Origin: Pseudomonadales bacterium
Lineage (GTDB): Bacteria > Pseudomonadota > Gammaproteobacteria > Pseudomonadales > DT-91
Reading direction: 5' to 3'
DNA length: 12,970 nucleotides
Assembly (NCBI GenBank): GCA_013215025.1
Contig: JABSRR010000018.1
Coordinates: forward strand, 1-12,970
The translations under genes were made by a program, and so were the position numbers. The first letter of the stretch is position 1. Every line of letters begins with the position of its first letter. Below the pieces are notes generated by a model. That model saw only the letters and a program-made list of their open reading frames with translations, ran no database searches and had not been told where the DNA came from. Shown here piece by piece: positions 7,565 through 12,970 of the stretch.

Positions 7565-8383
7565 ATGCCACACACACTTCTAAGTATCATCGTTTTTGCT
7601 TTTTTTATTTTGCCTATCAGTCTGCTAGCGAACGTCGACACTCCTACTGCCGCAGATACAAAGCGCAGCTATCGCTTCACCTTACAATCGCTAAAACCAA
7701 GAGTTGCCATCATCATCGACGATATTGGCTATAATATTCCACTTGGCCAGCGCACGGTAAACTTACCCGGCGCACTGACTCTAGCGGTTTTGCCCAAGAC
7801 ACCCGGCGCAGTCAGCTTGGCAAAAGCGGGCTTCACCGCCGGCAAAGAAATTATTTTGCATGCACCAATGAGCAATCATCACGATAAAAAATTGGGCCCT
7901 GGTGGACTAACTGAACAGCTCAGTGAAATTGACTTTAAACGCACGCTGAATCAGAGCATTGACAGTGTTCCGCATGCTGTTGGGGTCAATAATCATATGG
8001 GTTCAAAACTCACCACACAGAGCCAACCCATGCAGTGGGTAATGGAAATACTGGCAGCTAGAAATATGTATTTTATTGATAGCGTTACCCATGGTGAGTC
8101 GGTTGCTTATCAAACGGCTAGACGACTGGGCATTGTTACCAGTAAACGTGATATATTTCTCGATAATGACGTCTCAGAACTCGCGATTAGCCGTCAGTTT
8201 GACAAATTAATTCGACTGGCACAGCTACAAGGTTACGCGATTGCCATTGGCCACCCTTACCAAGAAACCTTGAATATTTTAGAGCAGCGCCTGCCAGAAC
8301 TACAACAACATAATATTGATTTAATTCATATCTCCAAGCTGCTTAATTTTAAAACCGATAACACTCTTGCCAGCAATCCATAG
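7565..8383 (+). CDS. yibQ: Divergent polysaccharide deacetylase family protein YibQ
   Basis: A predicted exported protein of the divergent polysaccharide deacetylase family (NodB-like fold); its substrate has not been settled. It has 272 residues. A signal peptide occupies roughly residues 1-23 (hydrophobic LLSIIVFAFFILPISLL). The core begins at VAIIIDDIGYN (48-57) with the Asp pair 52-53. Then come ILHAPM (97-102), GVNNHMGS (140-147), FIDSVT (170-175) and AIGHPY (227-232), all typical of this family. The first ATG is kept because it gives the signal peptide, although no clear ribosome-binding site precedes it. It sits behind envC as in E. coli; a ctpA gene, present between these in some relatives, is absent. 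Confidence 0.92.
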   Translation: MPHTLLSIIVFAFFILPISLLANVDTPTAADTKRSYRFTLQSLKPRVAIIIDDIGYNIPLGQRTVNLPGALTLAVLPKTPGAVSLAKAGFTAGKEIILHAPMSNHHDKKLGPGGLTEQLSEIDFKRTLNQSIDSVPHAVGVNNHMGSKLTTQSQPMQWVMEILAARNMYFIDSVTHGESVAYQTARRLGIVTSKRDIFLDNDVSELAISRQFDKLIRLAQLQGYAIAIGHPYQETLNILEQRLPELQQHNIDLIHISKLLNFKTDNTLASNP

Positions 8384-8406
8384 CAAGCAACCTAAGCCGA
8401 AGCATT

Positions 8407-9165
8407 ATGACAATTTTTCGCCCCTGTATTGATATTCATCAAGGTCAAGTCAAACAAATTGTCGGCGGCAGCCTTAATGATAATGGCGCGAAGACGAATT
8501 TTGTTAGCAAGCACGATGCTGCTTGGTATGCCGAACTTTATAGAGAACATCAACTCTGCGGTGGCCATGTCATTTCTCTTGGGCAAGGTAATCAAGAGCA
8601 AGCCTTAGCTGCACTTAAAGCATGGCCTCAGGGACTACAATATGGCGGCGGCGTGACGCTCGAGAATGCTGCCGACTATCTAGCAGCCGGTGCCTCACAT
8701 GTTATTGTGACCTCCTGGTTATTTGAGGGCGACATGTTCTCCTGGTCTCGGCTTGAGCAATTAGTCAGTGAAATTGGTAAACAGCATCTGGTGCTCGACC
8801 TCAGCTGTCGCAAAGTTGAGGACAGCTGGTATATTGCAACCAATCGCTGGCAAACCATTACTTCCACTGAGCTATCTGTGGAAAACTTGCAAGCACTCAG
8901 CGAGCACTGCGCCGAATTTCTGATTCATGCCGCCGATGTCGAAGGTTTACAGGCTGGGATTGATCAACGCTTAGTGAGCTTTCTTGGCCGCCACAGTCAT
9001 ATACCCATGACTTATGCCGGCGGTGCGAGGAGTATTGCAGACTTAAGGCTGGTGAGTAAGCTATCGCAACAGCGGGTTGATCTCACCATAGGCAGTGCAC
9101 TTGATATTTTTGGTGGCCAGGGCGCAAGTCTTACAGAATGCATAGAATTCAATAAAAATCAGTAA
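8407..9165 (+). CDS. hisA: HisA, phosphoribosylformimino-AICAR-ribotide isomerase of the eukaryotic (HIS6/HISN3) type
   Basis: Predicted to isomerise ProFAR to PRFAR, the fourth step of histidine synthesis, on a (beta/alpha)8 barrel. It has 252 residues. The protein does not resemble standard bacterial HisA but carries, by recall, the signatures of yeast HIS6 and plant HISN3: RPCIDIHQGQVKQIVGG (5-21), KTNFVS (29-34), SHVIVTSWLF (97-106), LDLSCRK (130-136), NRWQTIT (146-152), EFLIHAADVEGLQAGID (170-186), YAGGARS (203-209) and DLTIGSALDIFGG (225-237). Asp9 and Asp131 are at the ends of strands where the catalytic acids lie, and both phosphate-binding glycine-rich loops are present. It starts 23 nt after yibQ, so it ends the gpmM operon, with no other his gene nearby. 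Base use looks like its neighbours. Confidence 0.9.
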   Translation: MTIFRPCIDIHQGQVKQIVGGSLNDNGAKTNFVSKHDAAWYAELYREHQLCGGHVISLGQGNQEQALAALKAWPQGLQYGGGVTLENAADYLAAGASHVIVTSWLFEGDMFSWSRLEQLVSEIGKQHLVLDLSCRKVEDSWYIATNRWQTITSTELSVENLQALSEHCAEFLIHAADVEGLQAGIDQRLVSFLGRHSHIPMTYAGGARSIADLRLVSKLSQQRVDLTIGSALDIFGGQGASLTECIEFNKNQ

Positions 9166-9212
9166 TTTACAGTGCTTTTATAAAATAAATTCTAGTTTTT
9201 TGTTATAAAGTA

Positions 9213-9240
9213 TTGTCTTTATCACTTCTTTATCTATAAT
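9213..9240 (+). promoter_or_regulatory. Promoter of the DUF6316 gene
   Basis: TTGTCT (9213-9218), 16 nt, then a perfect TATAAT (9235-9240) in a very AT-rich 130-bp gap. Transcription would start near 9247, about 50 nt before the ATG at 9297. Confidence 0.6.
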
Positions 9241-9244
9241 CGAA

Positions 9245-9263
9245 TTTAAGTATTTAACTTAAA
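9245..9263 (+). promoter_or_regulatory. AT-rich hairpin at the 5' end of the DUF6316 leader
   Basis: TTTAAGT (9245-9251) pairs perfectly with ACTTAAA (9257-9263) around a five-base loop. The predicted transcription start falls in its left arm, so it would be a weak 5'-terminal stem. Function unknown. Confidence 0.3.
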
Positions 9264-9296
9264 CATATGTTTTTATTAAATATATCAGGAAATTCG

Positions 9297-9527
9297 ATGT
9301 CATCTTTTCAAGACCAAACACCGTTGATTACAGCTAATGGCATGCGTAGAAGTCGATTTTCACAACGTCAGGGCGAGTGGTTTTTAATGACCAGTGAAGG
9401 GGTTGAGCTTGGCCCTTTTGAAAGCCACGCTGAGGCTGCTATGTGCCTGAATGATTATCTCGAATTTGTTGAAGGCGCCGATGCGATCGATGTGCAGCAG
9501 TTTTATAAGATCTATGCCGTCGCCTAA
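9297..9527 (+). CDS. Small DUF6316-like protein of unknown function
   Basis: A 76-residue protein from the ATG at 9297, chosen because AGGA ends 6 nt before it; an in-frame ATG at 9267 would add 10 residues but has no ribosome-binding site. It has the pattern MRRSRFSQRQGEWFLMTSEG (residues 16-35), then GVELGPFESHAEAAMCLNDYLEF, which I recall from small gammaproteobacterial proteins grouped as DUF6316. The GPF segment followed by a short helix resembles compact all-in-one domains in which a sheet displays 'xxGPFxSxxEA'. There is no signal peptide or membrane segment, so it is probably cytoplasmic. It is monocistronic: own promoter upstream, two hairpins downstream. Family assignment is from memory; the function is not known. 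Confidence 0.8.
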   Translation: MSSFQDQTPLITANGMRRSRFSQRQGEWFLMTSEGVELGPFESHAEAAMCLNDYLEFVEGADAIDVQQFYKIYAVA

Positions 9528-9536
9528 AGTTTAGCT

Positions 9537-9566
9537 TCAAGGCCTTCTCTCCCATTTAGGCCTTGA
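9537..9566. terminator. Perfect 9-bp hairpin after the DUF6316 gene
   Basis: TCAAGGCCT (9537-9545) pairs with AGGCCTTGA (9558-9566) around a 12-nt pyrimidine-rich loop, beginning 10 nt after the stop codon. No run of T follows, so it is not a classical intrinsic terminator. It may act with the next hairpin as a terminator or 3'-end stabiliser. Confidence 0.5.
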
Positions 9567-9573
9567 GTCTCTC

Positions 9574-9601
9574 AGTGGCCGATCATCGTTGATCGGCCAC
9601 T
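9574..9601. terminator. Perfect 12-bp hairpin between convergent genes
   Basis: AGTGGCCGATCA (9574-9585) pairs exactly with TGATCGGCCACT (9590-9601) around TCGT. It lies 7 nt after the first hairpin, in the gap between the DUF6316 gene and the converging KstD-family gene. It lacks a T-run on either strand, so the call as a bidirectional terminator is inferred from position and stem strength. Confidence 0.55.
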
Positions 9602-9649
9602 ACCTTATTAGCTCGCGCAATTTATCCTATTACGTCTAAAGCCTTATTA

Positions 9650-11329
9650 TTACAGTGGGTTACCCATGAGATGGTGTGCAGCCTTATAAGCCAGCGTCAT
9701 TGCAGGGCCTAATGTACATCCTGCACCTGGATATTTACTGCCCATGATCGATGCGCTGCTATTACCTGCAGCATAAAGACCATCAATAGCTTGACCCGAT
9801 TCATTAACAGCCTGGCCGTGTAAATTGACAACTAAGCCACCTTTGGTGCCTATATCACCGAGTAATAAGCGCGTTGCATAATATGGACCTTGATCCATAG
9901 GGCCCCAACATGCATTAGGCTTAACCTCTGGATCGCCATACATGACATCATGTGCATCACTGCCTCGACCGAAATCCTGATCAACACCCGATGCCGCAAT
10001 GGCTTGCACCTCCGCCATTGTGGCTTTTAAACCCTCAACATCAACGTCAATTTTTTCGGCCAGCTGCTCAATAGTATCGGCTTTAATTAACATTTTATCG
10101 TCACCGATCATGGCTTTACTCATGCTATCTGGCATTGCCTCGCCTTGAATAACACCGCCAAACATATATTTTTTGCGGTAATGCGCATCAAGAATGCAAT
10201 AGGCAGGAAATACCTCATGCCCTTTATCGGCAGCACCATAAAAACAATCGCCATAGGAATTATAGGTAATCGATTCATTCATAAATCGCTTGCCTTGCTT
10301 ATCAACAATAATCAGGCCCGGCTTAGACTTTTCAGAAAACAGCACAGTAGGACCAAATGGCGTCATCGCGGTCGGCGCCCACCACGCTTCTCGCATATTG
10401 CCAAGCTTTGCACCAATATCTTTCGCCGCCAGAATCAGGTCGCCGGTATTGGTATTCACCCCAGAGGAATGTGCCGCTTGGCTTGGCTGCGGTAAATACG
10501 CTTCTCGCATGGCTTGGTTATGCTCAAAACCACCTGCAGCAATCACCACAGCTTTATTCGCCGTGATAGTTTTACCATTGACAACACAGCCAGTCACACG
10601 GTCATTATCAAAGAGTAATTCAGTCACTGCAGACGCGGTAAATAACTCAACACCATTTTCCATAGCGGCAAGATATAAGCCCGCGACCAAACCATTGCCC
10701 TGACATAAACGTCGATCAGGCAAACCTTTTAATCGCGCAGCAATATCTTTGTAATAGCCAAAAATAATACCCATAAAAATGCTAACCCAACCCGGGGTCT
10801 TCGCCAGAATTTGCACCCCTTCAAGAATACTCATTTGAAACTTGCTGAAGGCTTTCGACGCTCTAGGCGAGTCAACCAGCGTCGCAAGCATTTCTGGTGG
10901 AAGCTTGCGACCATCTACAGGCGAAGGATCCATCGTGCGACCACCTGCTTTCCAGCCCGGCACATCGGGGTAATAATCTGCATAACCAGCCACTGGCGTA
11001 CATTGAATCTCAGTATTGGCTTCAATATAGGCCAACATTTGCGGCGAAAATTCAATATAGTTTTTAATGGTTTCATCATCGACTTCATGCTCAGGGATGA
11101 CGGCACGCATATAGGTAAATGCGTCTTCAGGGCTATCGCTGACGCCGGCGCTGGCAATATTTTGATTATTTGGGATCCATAAACCGCCACCCGATTTAGC
11201 ACTCGTACCACCCCAATGTTCACCTTTCTCCAACATGACCACACTGGCGCCTTGCTTGGCCGAGCTTAATGCTGCAGTGAACGCCGCAGCGCCCGAACCG
11301 ACTACGATGACGTCATAATTATCTTTCAT
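9650..11329 (-). CDS. FAD-dependent 3-ketosteroid dehydrogenase (KstD) family flavoprotein
   Basis: A cytoplasmic-type flavoprotein of the KstD/fumarate-reductase superfamily; such enzymes put a double bond into the A ring of 3-oxosteroids. It has 559 residues from the ATG at 11329, preceded by GAGGAATTC. A 27-residue upstream extension is possible but would disrupt the leading FAD fold. DVIVVGSGAAAFTAA (6-20) is the dinucleotide-binding motif, followed by the acidic end LEKG and GGTSAKSGGGLWIP (40-53). AAGGFEHN (264-271) is a second FAD contact. The three tyrosines expected at a KstD active site appear to be present: Tyr119 (ADYYPDVPG), Tyr356 (NESITYNSYG) and Tyr533 with Gly537 (KYPGAG). 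DFGRG...YGDP near 452-467 is also typical. It could act as a delta-1 or as a 4(5-alpha) dehydrogenase; the sequence does not decide which. Confidence 0.88.
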   Translation of the reverse strand: MKDNYDVIVVGSGAAAFTAALSSAKQGASVVMLEKGEHWGGTSAKSGGGLWIPNNQNIASAGVSDSPEDAFTYMRAVIPEHEVDDETIKNYIEFSPQMLAYIEANTEIQCTPVAGYADYYPDVPGWKAGGRTMDPSPVDGRKLPPEMLATLVDSPRASKAFSKFQMSILEGVQILAKTPGWVSIFMGIIFGYYKDIAARLKGLPDRRLCQGNGLVAGLYLAAMENGVELFTASAVTELLFDNDRVTGCVVNGKTITANKAVVIAAGGFEHNQAMREAYLPQPSQAAHSSGVNTNTGDLILAAKDIGAKLGNMREAWWAPTAMTPFGPTVLFSEKSKPGLIIVDKQGKRFMNESITYNSYGDCFYGAADKGHEVFPAYCILDAHYRKKYMFGGVIQGEAMPDSMSKAMIGDDKMLIKADTIEQLAEKIDVDVEGLKATMAEVQAIAASGVDQDFGRGSDAHDVMYGDPEVKPNACWGPMDQGPYYATRLLLGDIGTKGGLVVNLHGQAVNESGQAIDGLYAAGNSSASIMGSKYPGAGCTLGPAMTLAYKAAHHLMGNPL

Positions 11330-11371
11330 GAATTCCTCGATACCATAATCATTATTCTTTCTATGATACGC

Positions 11372-11377
11372 AGTATA
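11372..11377 (-). promoter_or_regulatory. Possible -10 box of the KstD-family gene
   Basis: TATACT on the minus strand, about 43 nt before the ATG at 11329, with no good -35 hexamer. A start near 11365 would put the GacA-like palindrome at 11410-11427 about 53 nt upstream, where an activator could act. Confidence 0.35.
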
Positions 11378-11409
11378 ATGGATAGCGAGACTTATCGATA
11401 GCATAGGCA

Positions 11410-11427
11410 TGTAAGATATTTCCTACA
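11410..11427 (+). promoter_or_regulatory. GacA/UvrY-type upstream activating site
   Basis: TGTAAG (11410-11415), six bases, then CCTACA (11422-11427). The consensus I know for the GacA box upstream of rsmY/rsmZ is TGTAAG-N6-CTTACA; this site differs at one of twelve defined positions. Its centre lies about 64 nt upstream of the start predicted for the small RNA downstream, similar to known Gac-controlled sRNA promoters. The site is an inverted repeat and could also act leftward on the KstD-family gene. Confidence 0.75.
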
Positions 11428-11447
11428 ACAAATACGTCCGTTCTCGA

Positions 11448-11476
11448 CTGTCGATTAGACTAGCGCTATGGATAAT
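11448..11476 (+). promoter_or_regulatory. Promoter of the predicted Rsm-type small RNA
   Basis: GATAAT (11471-11476) matches five of six -10 positions. At 17 nt spacing the -35 hexamer is CTGTCG (11448-11453), a poor match, which suits an activator-dependent promoter. The predicted start is about 11483. Confidence 0.55.
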
Positions 11477-11482
11477 AACTCA

Positions 11483-11593
11483 TGCATGGATTGCATAGAG
11501 GGATCTTGTTAGGAGCTGATCGCAGGGTGCGACACAAATGGAACTTGACCTGGAACGCAAGGGCCGGCATGGAATGCCGGCTTTTCTTTTTTT
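11483..11593 (+). ncRNA. Predicted RsmY/RsmZ-type CsrA(RsmA)-sequestering small RNA
   Basis: About 110 nt between a GacA-type box with -10 element and a strong intrinsic terminator, with no convincing reading frame. Six GGA motifs occur at 11488, 11501, 11512, 11540, 11552 and 11571, a density typical of RNAs that titrate the translational repressor CsrA/RsmA. Several are displayed in loops: ATGCA-TGGAT-TGCAT (11482-11496) and the terminator stem with GGA as its whole loop. A GATC-GATC pairing (11502-11505 with 11518-11521) would expose AGGA. A fourth stem, TCGCA-GGG-TGCGA (11520-11532), shows GGG. The motifs at 11540 and 11552 lie in a probably single-stranded linker. Known RsmY/RsmZ are about 120 nt, with the same arrangement. 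I cannot tell which named family it belongs to; the exact 5' end is inferred. Confidence 0.75.
11563..11593 (+). terminator. Strong rho-independent terminator of the small RNA
   Basis: GCCGGCAT (11563-11570) pairs perfectly with ATGCCGGC (11574-11581) around the trinucleotide loop GGA, followed by TTTTCTTTTTTT. The direction is plus-strand only. No gene ends nearby on this strand, so it must end an RNA starting within the gap after the KstD-family gene. Confidence 0.93.
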
Positions 11594-11974
11594 AAGCTTA
11601 TACTCGGGCTTTAATTTACCTTTTCTTCTGTATTAACGTGTACTTAGCGACGGCTATTTATCTCTCTATATTTCATTTTTTCTTATCACCCCTTACAGAT
11701 CAGCGATCTTAGATGTCGAACAGCTTGCTGCACTAAATGGCTGCATTAATAGATTTTAACATGCCATCCAATACCTCGTGAGTTCGCATTGCACTAGGCT
11801 ATTGAGATACCCTTTGTAAGCATCGCAATATTTTAGGTCGCAACGATCAGCTACAGTGTTTGATTGCTCTGATTTTGCTGCGTTAAGCTTTAGCAGCTTA
11901 GGATAAGCACTATAATGGGAGACAGATTGATCTTACAACGCTAAACCGCACAGTTTGGATAACTTTAAAATTAT
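11594..11974. other. Gene-free gap of about 380 bp
   Basis: Between the sRNA terminator and the DUF3108 gene I see no reading frame of useful length, no RNA gene and no repeat family. A small hairpin AGATC-AGC-GATCT occurs in the part near 11700, and the DUF3108 promoter lies at its right end. The remainder is unassigned. It may be an old remnant or a long 5' leader region. Confidence 0.6.
11884..11916 (+). promoter_or_regulatory. Promoter of the DUF3108 gene with an overlapping inverted repeat
   Basis: A perfect TATAAT -10 box at 11911-11916 lies about 58 nt before the ATG. The -35 region is weak (TTTAGC at 11889-11894, 16 nt spacing). It is overlapped by the inverted repeat TAAGCT-TTAGC-AGCTTA (11884-11900), which could be an operator. 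Confidence 0.45.
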
Positions 11975-12742
11975 ATGACCTACAACGTAATCACGCATGC
12001 GCTAATGCGCCAAACATCATACCGAGGCTTAATAGTTGCCTTAGTAGCCTTGTTAAAAACGGCGACGTTATTCGCCCTCAGCTCAGCAGCATTTGCAGCA
12101 CAGCTAAAAGATTTTGATGCAGAATATGCTATTTACTACGGTGACTTCAAATTAGGTGAGGGTGAGTATCATCTGCGTCGCAAGCCCTCAGGTTTATATG
12201 CGTTCTCTTTTCATAGCGAGATGCAATTTTTGATTTTCTCCGATCGGCGCGAGGTCAGCAGCGAACTCAATATTATTAACGGGCAAGCAGTCCCTAACCA
12301 CTATCAGCACAAACGTGAGGGCACTGGTAAAGACTATCTTGATGAAATCGTATTTGATGTCGAATCAGGGATTATTAAATCCAGTGCCCGTGACGACTTT
12401 CAAGAATTTGACTACCACGCTCAAGTTAAAGATGCCTTAACCGCGCAGCTACAGTTATTCCTAGACCTTCGTAAGGGTAGTAAATCACCAAGCTATATGA
12501 TTCTCGAAAGTAATAAAATAAAGCGCCATTATTTTGAGTTCATACGTCAAGAAACTATTCGAATTAAAGATCAAGCCTTTAATACTGTTGTCTACCAGGT
12601 TGTGCGTGATAAAAAAAAGCGACGAACTGTGATGTGGTTTTCCGTTGATCATCAGTATCAACCTGTCAAAATGGTGCACTTTGACAGAGACAAAAAAAAG
12701 TTTAATGCTGAGCTTTCAGCCTTCAATTTTTTAAGCCAGTAA
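11975..12742 (+). CDS. DUF3108 family exported protein
   Basis: A 255-residue protein with a signal peptide ending AAFA (cleavage about 41/42), starting mature AQLKDFDAEYAIYYGDFKLG. That opening (FxAxYxxxxGxxxxG) and the later NHYQHKREGTGKDY, DALTAQLQLFLDLR and WFSVDHQYQPVKM segments are those of DUF3108, a periplasmic/envelope family of unknown function with a lipocalin-like or beta-sheet fold suspected. The length is usual. A second ATG at 12005 gives a shorter signal peptide and cannot be excluded; neither start has a strong ribosome-binding site. It lies alone after its promoter and 37 nt before the next gene, so the two may be co-transcribed, though nothing in the sequence links their functions. 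Confidence 0.85.
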   Translation: MTYNVITHALMRQTSYRGLIVALVALLKTATLFALSSAAFAAQLKDFDAEYAIYYGDFKLGEGEYHLRRKPSGLYAFSFHSEMQFLIFSDRREVSSELNIINGQAVPNHYQHKREGTGKDYLDEIVFDVESGIIKSSARDDFQEFDYHAQVKDALTAQLQLFLDLRKGSKSPSYMILESNKIKRHYFEFIRQETIRIKDQAFNTVVYQVVRDKKKRRTVMWFSVDHQYQPVKMVHFDRDKKKFNAELSAFNFLSQ

Positions 12743-12779
12743 AGCTTAATCATACAACGACAAGAGAATAATCATAACA

Positions 12780-12970
12780 ATGCAAGAAGAAGTTCTATTC
12801 CAAAGCTTATTTGAAAAAGCCCAGGCCTTAAAACCCTATCTTATTGAAAATATGGCAAACGCCAACGAAGCTCGCCAAGTACCAAAAACGACGATCGACA
12901 AGTTTATCGAGGCAGGTTTTTTTAAGATGCTGCAGCCCGCTGCGTTTGGCGGCTATGAAATGAACCCAAA
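12780..12970 (+). CDS. Acyl-CoA dehydrogenase-fold flavoprotein, N-terminus only (HsaA/group D monooxygenase-like)
   Basis: Only 63 codons lie inside the window; the gene continues to the right. By hand translation the N-terminus is helical, followed by ARQVPKTTIDKFIEAGFFKM (31-50) and LQPAAFGGYEMNP (51-63). The pattern 'R.vP..ti..l.eaGlfrmLqPa.yGGyE..p' is that of flavin-dependent monooxygenases with the acyl-CoA dehydrogenase fold, such as HsaA, which hydroxylates the seco-steroid phenol, and 4-hydroxyphenylacetate hydroxylase relatives. A true acyl-CoA dehydrogenase cannot be ruled out from so little. The ATG at 12780 is the first in frame; upstream GAGA is a weak ribosome-binding site. 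The nearby KstD-family gene makes a steroid role attractive but unproven. Confidence 0.7.
   Translation, partial: MQEEVLFQSLFEKAQALKPYLIENMANANEARQVPKTTIDKFIEAGFFKMLQPAAFGGYEMNP

Noticed and set aside
10145..11182. Several plus-strand frames of 69-137 codons
   Set aside because: They are antisense shadows of the KstD-family gene and show no recognisable domain or ribosome-binding site.
11330..11410. 27-residue N-terminal extension of the KstD-family protein
   Set aside because: It has no ribosome-binding site and covers the promoter region; the ATG at 11329 has GAGG upstream and starts right before the FAD-binding strand.
11538..11636. A 32-codon frame (start MELDLERKGRHGMPAFLFL) inside the small RNA
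   Set aside because: It reads straight through the terminator stem and T-run and lacks a well-placed ribosome-binding site; its codons are better explained as RNA structure.
11810..11835. A second TGTAAG half-site in the gap before the DUF3108 gene
   Set aside because: No partner half-site at six-base spacing, so it does not make a GacA box.
1..12970. CRISPR arrays, tRNA/rRNA genes, insertion sequences, prophage or toxin-antitoxin genes
   Set aside because: No regularly spaced repeats, no tRNA cloverleaf with CCA-type end, and no transposase or integrase motifs were seen.

Overview
This window looks like a chromosomal segment of a marine-type gammaproteobacterium of moderate GC, plausibly in or near the Cellvibrionales/Spongiibacteraceae. 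That placement is inference from gene content only: the conserved secB-grxC-yibN / gpmM-envC-yibQ neighbourhood, an lptM-lysA-dapF unit, a DUF6316 small protein, and steroid-type catabolic genes. The taxon cannot be fixed without searches.

Layout. (1) 1-1894, minus strand: lptM (a 43-residue lipoprotein), lysA and the 5' part of dapF. This is the end of the lysine/diaminopimelate pathway headed by an LPS-assembly lipoprotein. (2) 1941-3394, plus strand: a DUF3187 envelope protein, apparently lacking an ATG start, overlapping trmL by 4 nt. (3) 3457-4669, minus strand: yibN-grxC-secB, convergent with trmL. (4) 4777-9165, plus strand: gpmM-envC-yibQ followed 23 nt later by a HisA of the eukaryotic (HIS6/HISN3) type. 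(5) 9297-9527: a small DUF6316 protein with its own AT-rich promoter/leader, followed by two perfect hairpins. (6) 9650-11329, minus strand: a 3-ketosteroid dehydrogenase (KstD)-family flavoprotein. (7) 11410-11593, plus strand: a non-coding locus with a GacA-type box (TGTAAG-N6-CCTACA), a -10 box, about 110 nt carrying six GGA motifs, several in hairpin loops, and a strong intrinsic terminator. I read this as an RsmY/RsmZ-type CsrA/RsmA-sequestering small RNA. (8) 11594-11974: about 380 bp with no gene seen apart from a promoter. (9) 11975-12742: a DUF3108 exported protein. (10) 12780 to the end: the N-terminus of an acyl-CoA-dehydrogenase-fold flavoprotein resembling HsaA-type monooxygenases.

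How the parts relate. The left two thirds is housekeeping: cell-wall precursor synthesis, amidase activation, protein export, glutaredoxin/rhodanese chemistry, glycolysis, tRNA modification and histidine synthesis. The right third changes to accessory metabolism, possibly steroid degradation, with a predicted Gac/Rsm regulatory RNA placed divergently from the KstD gene.

The observations most worth following are the predicted GacA-controlled sRNA, the eukaryotic-type HisA in a bacterial operon, and the likely ATT start of the DUF3187 gene.
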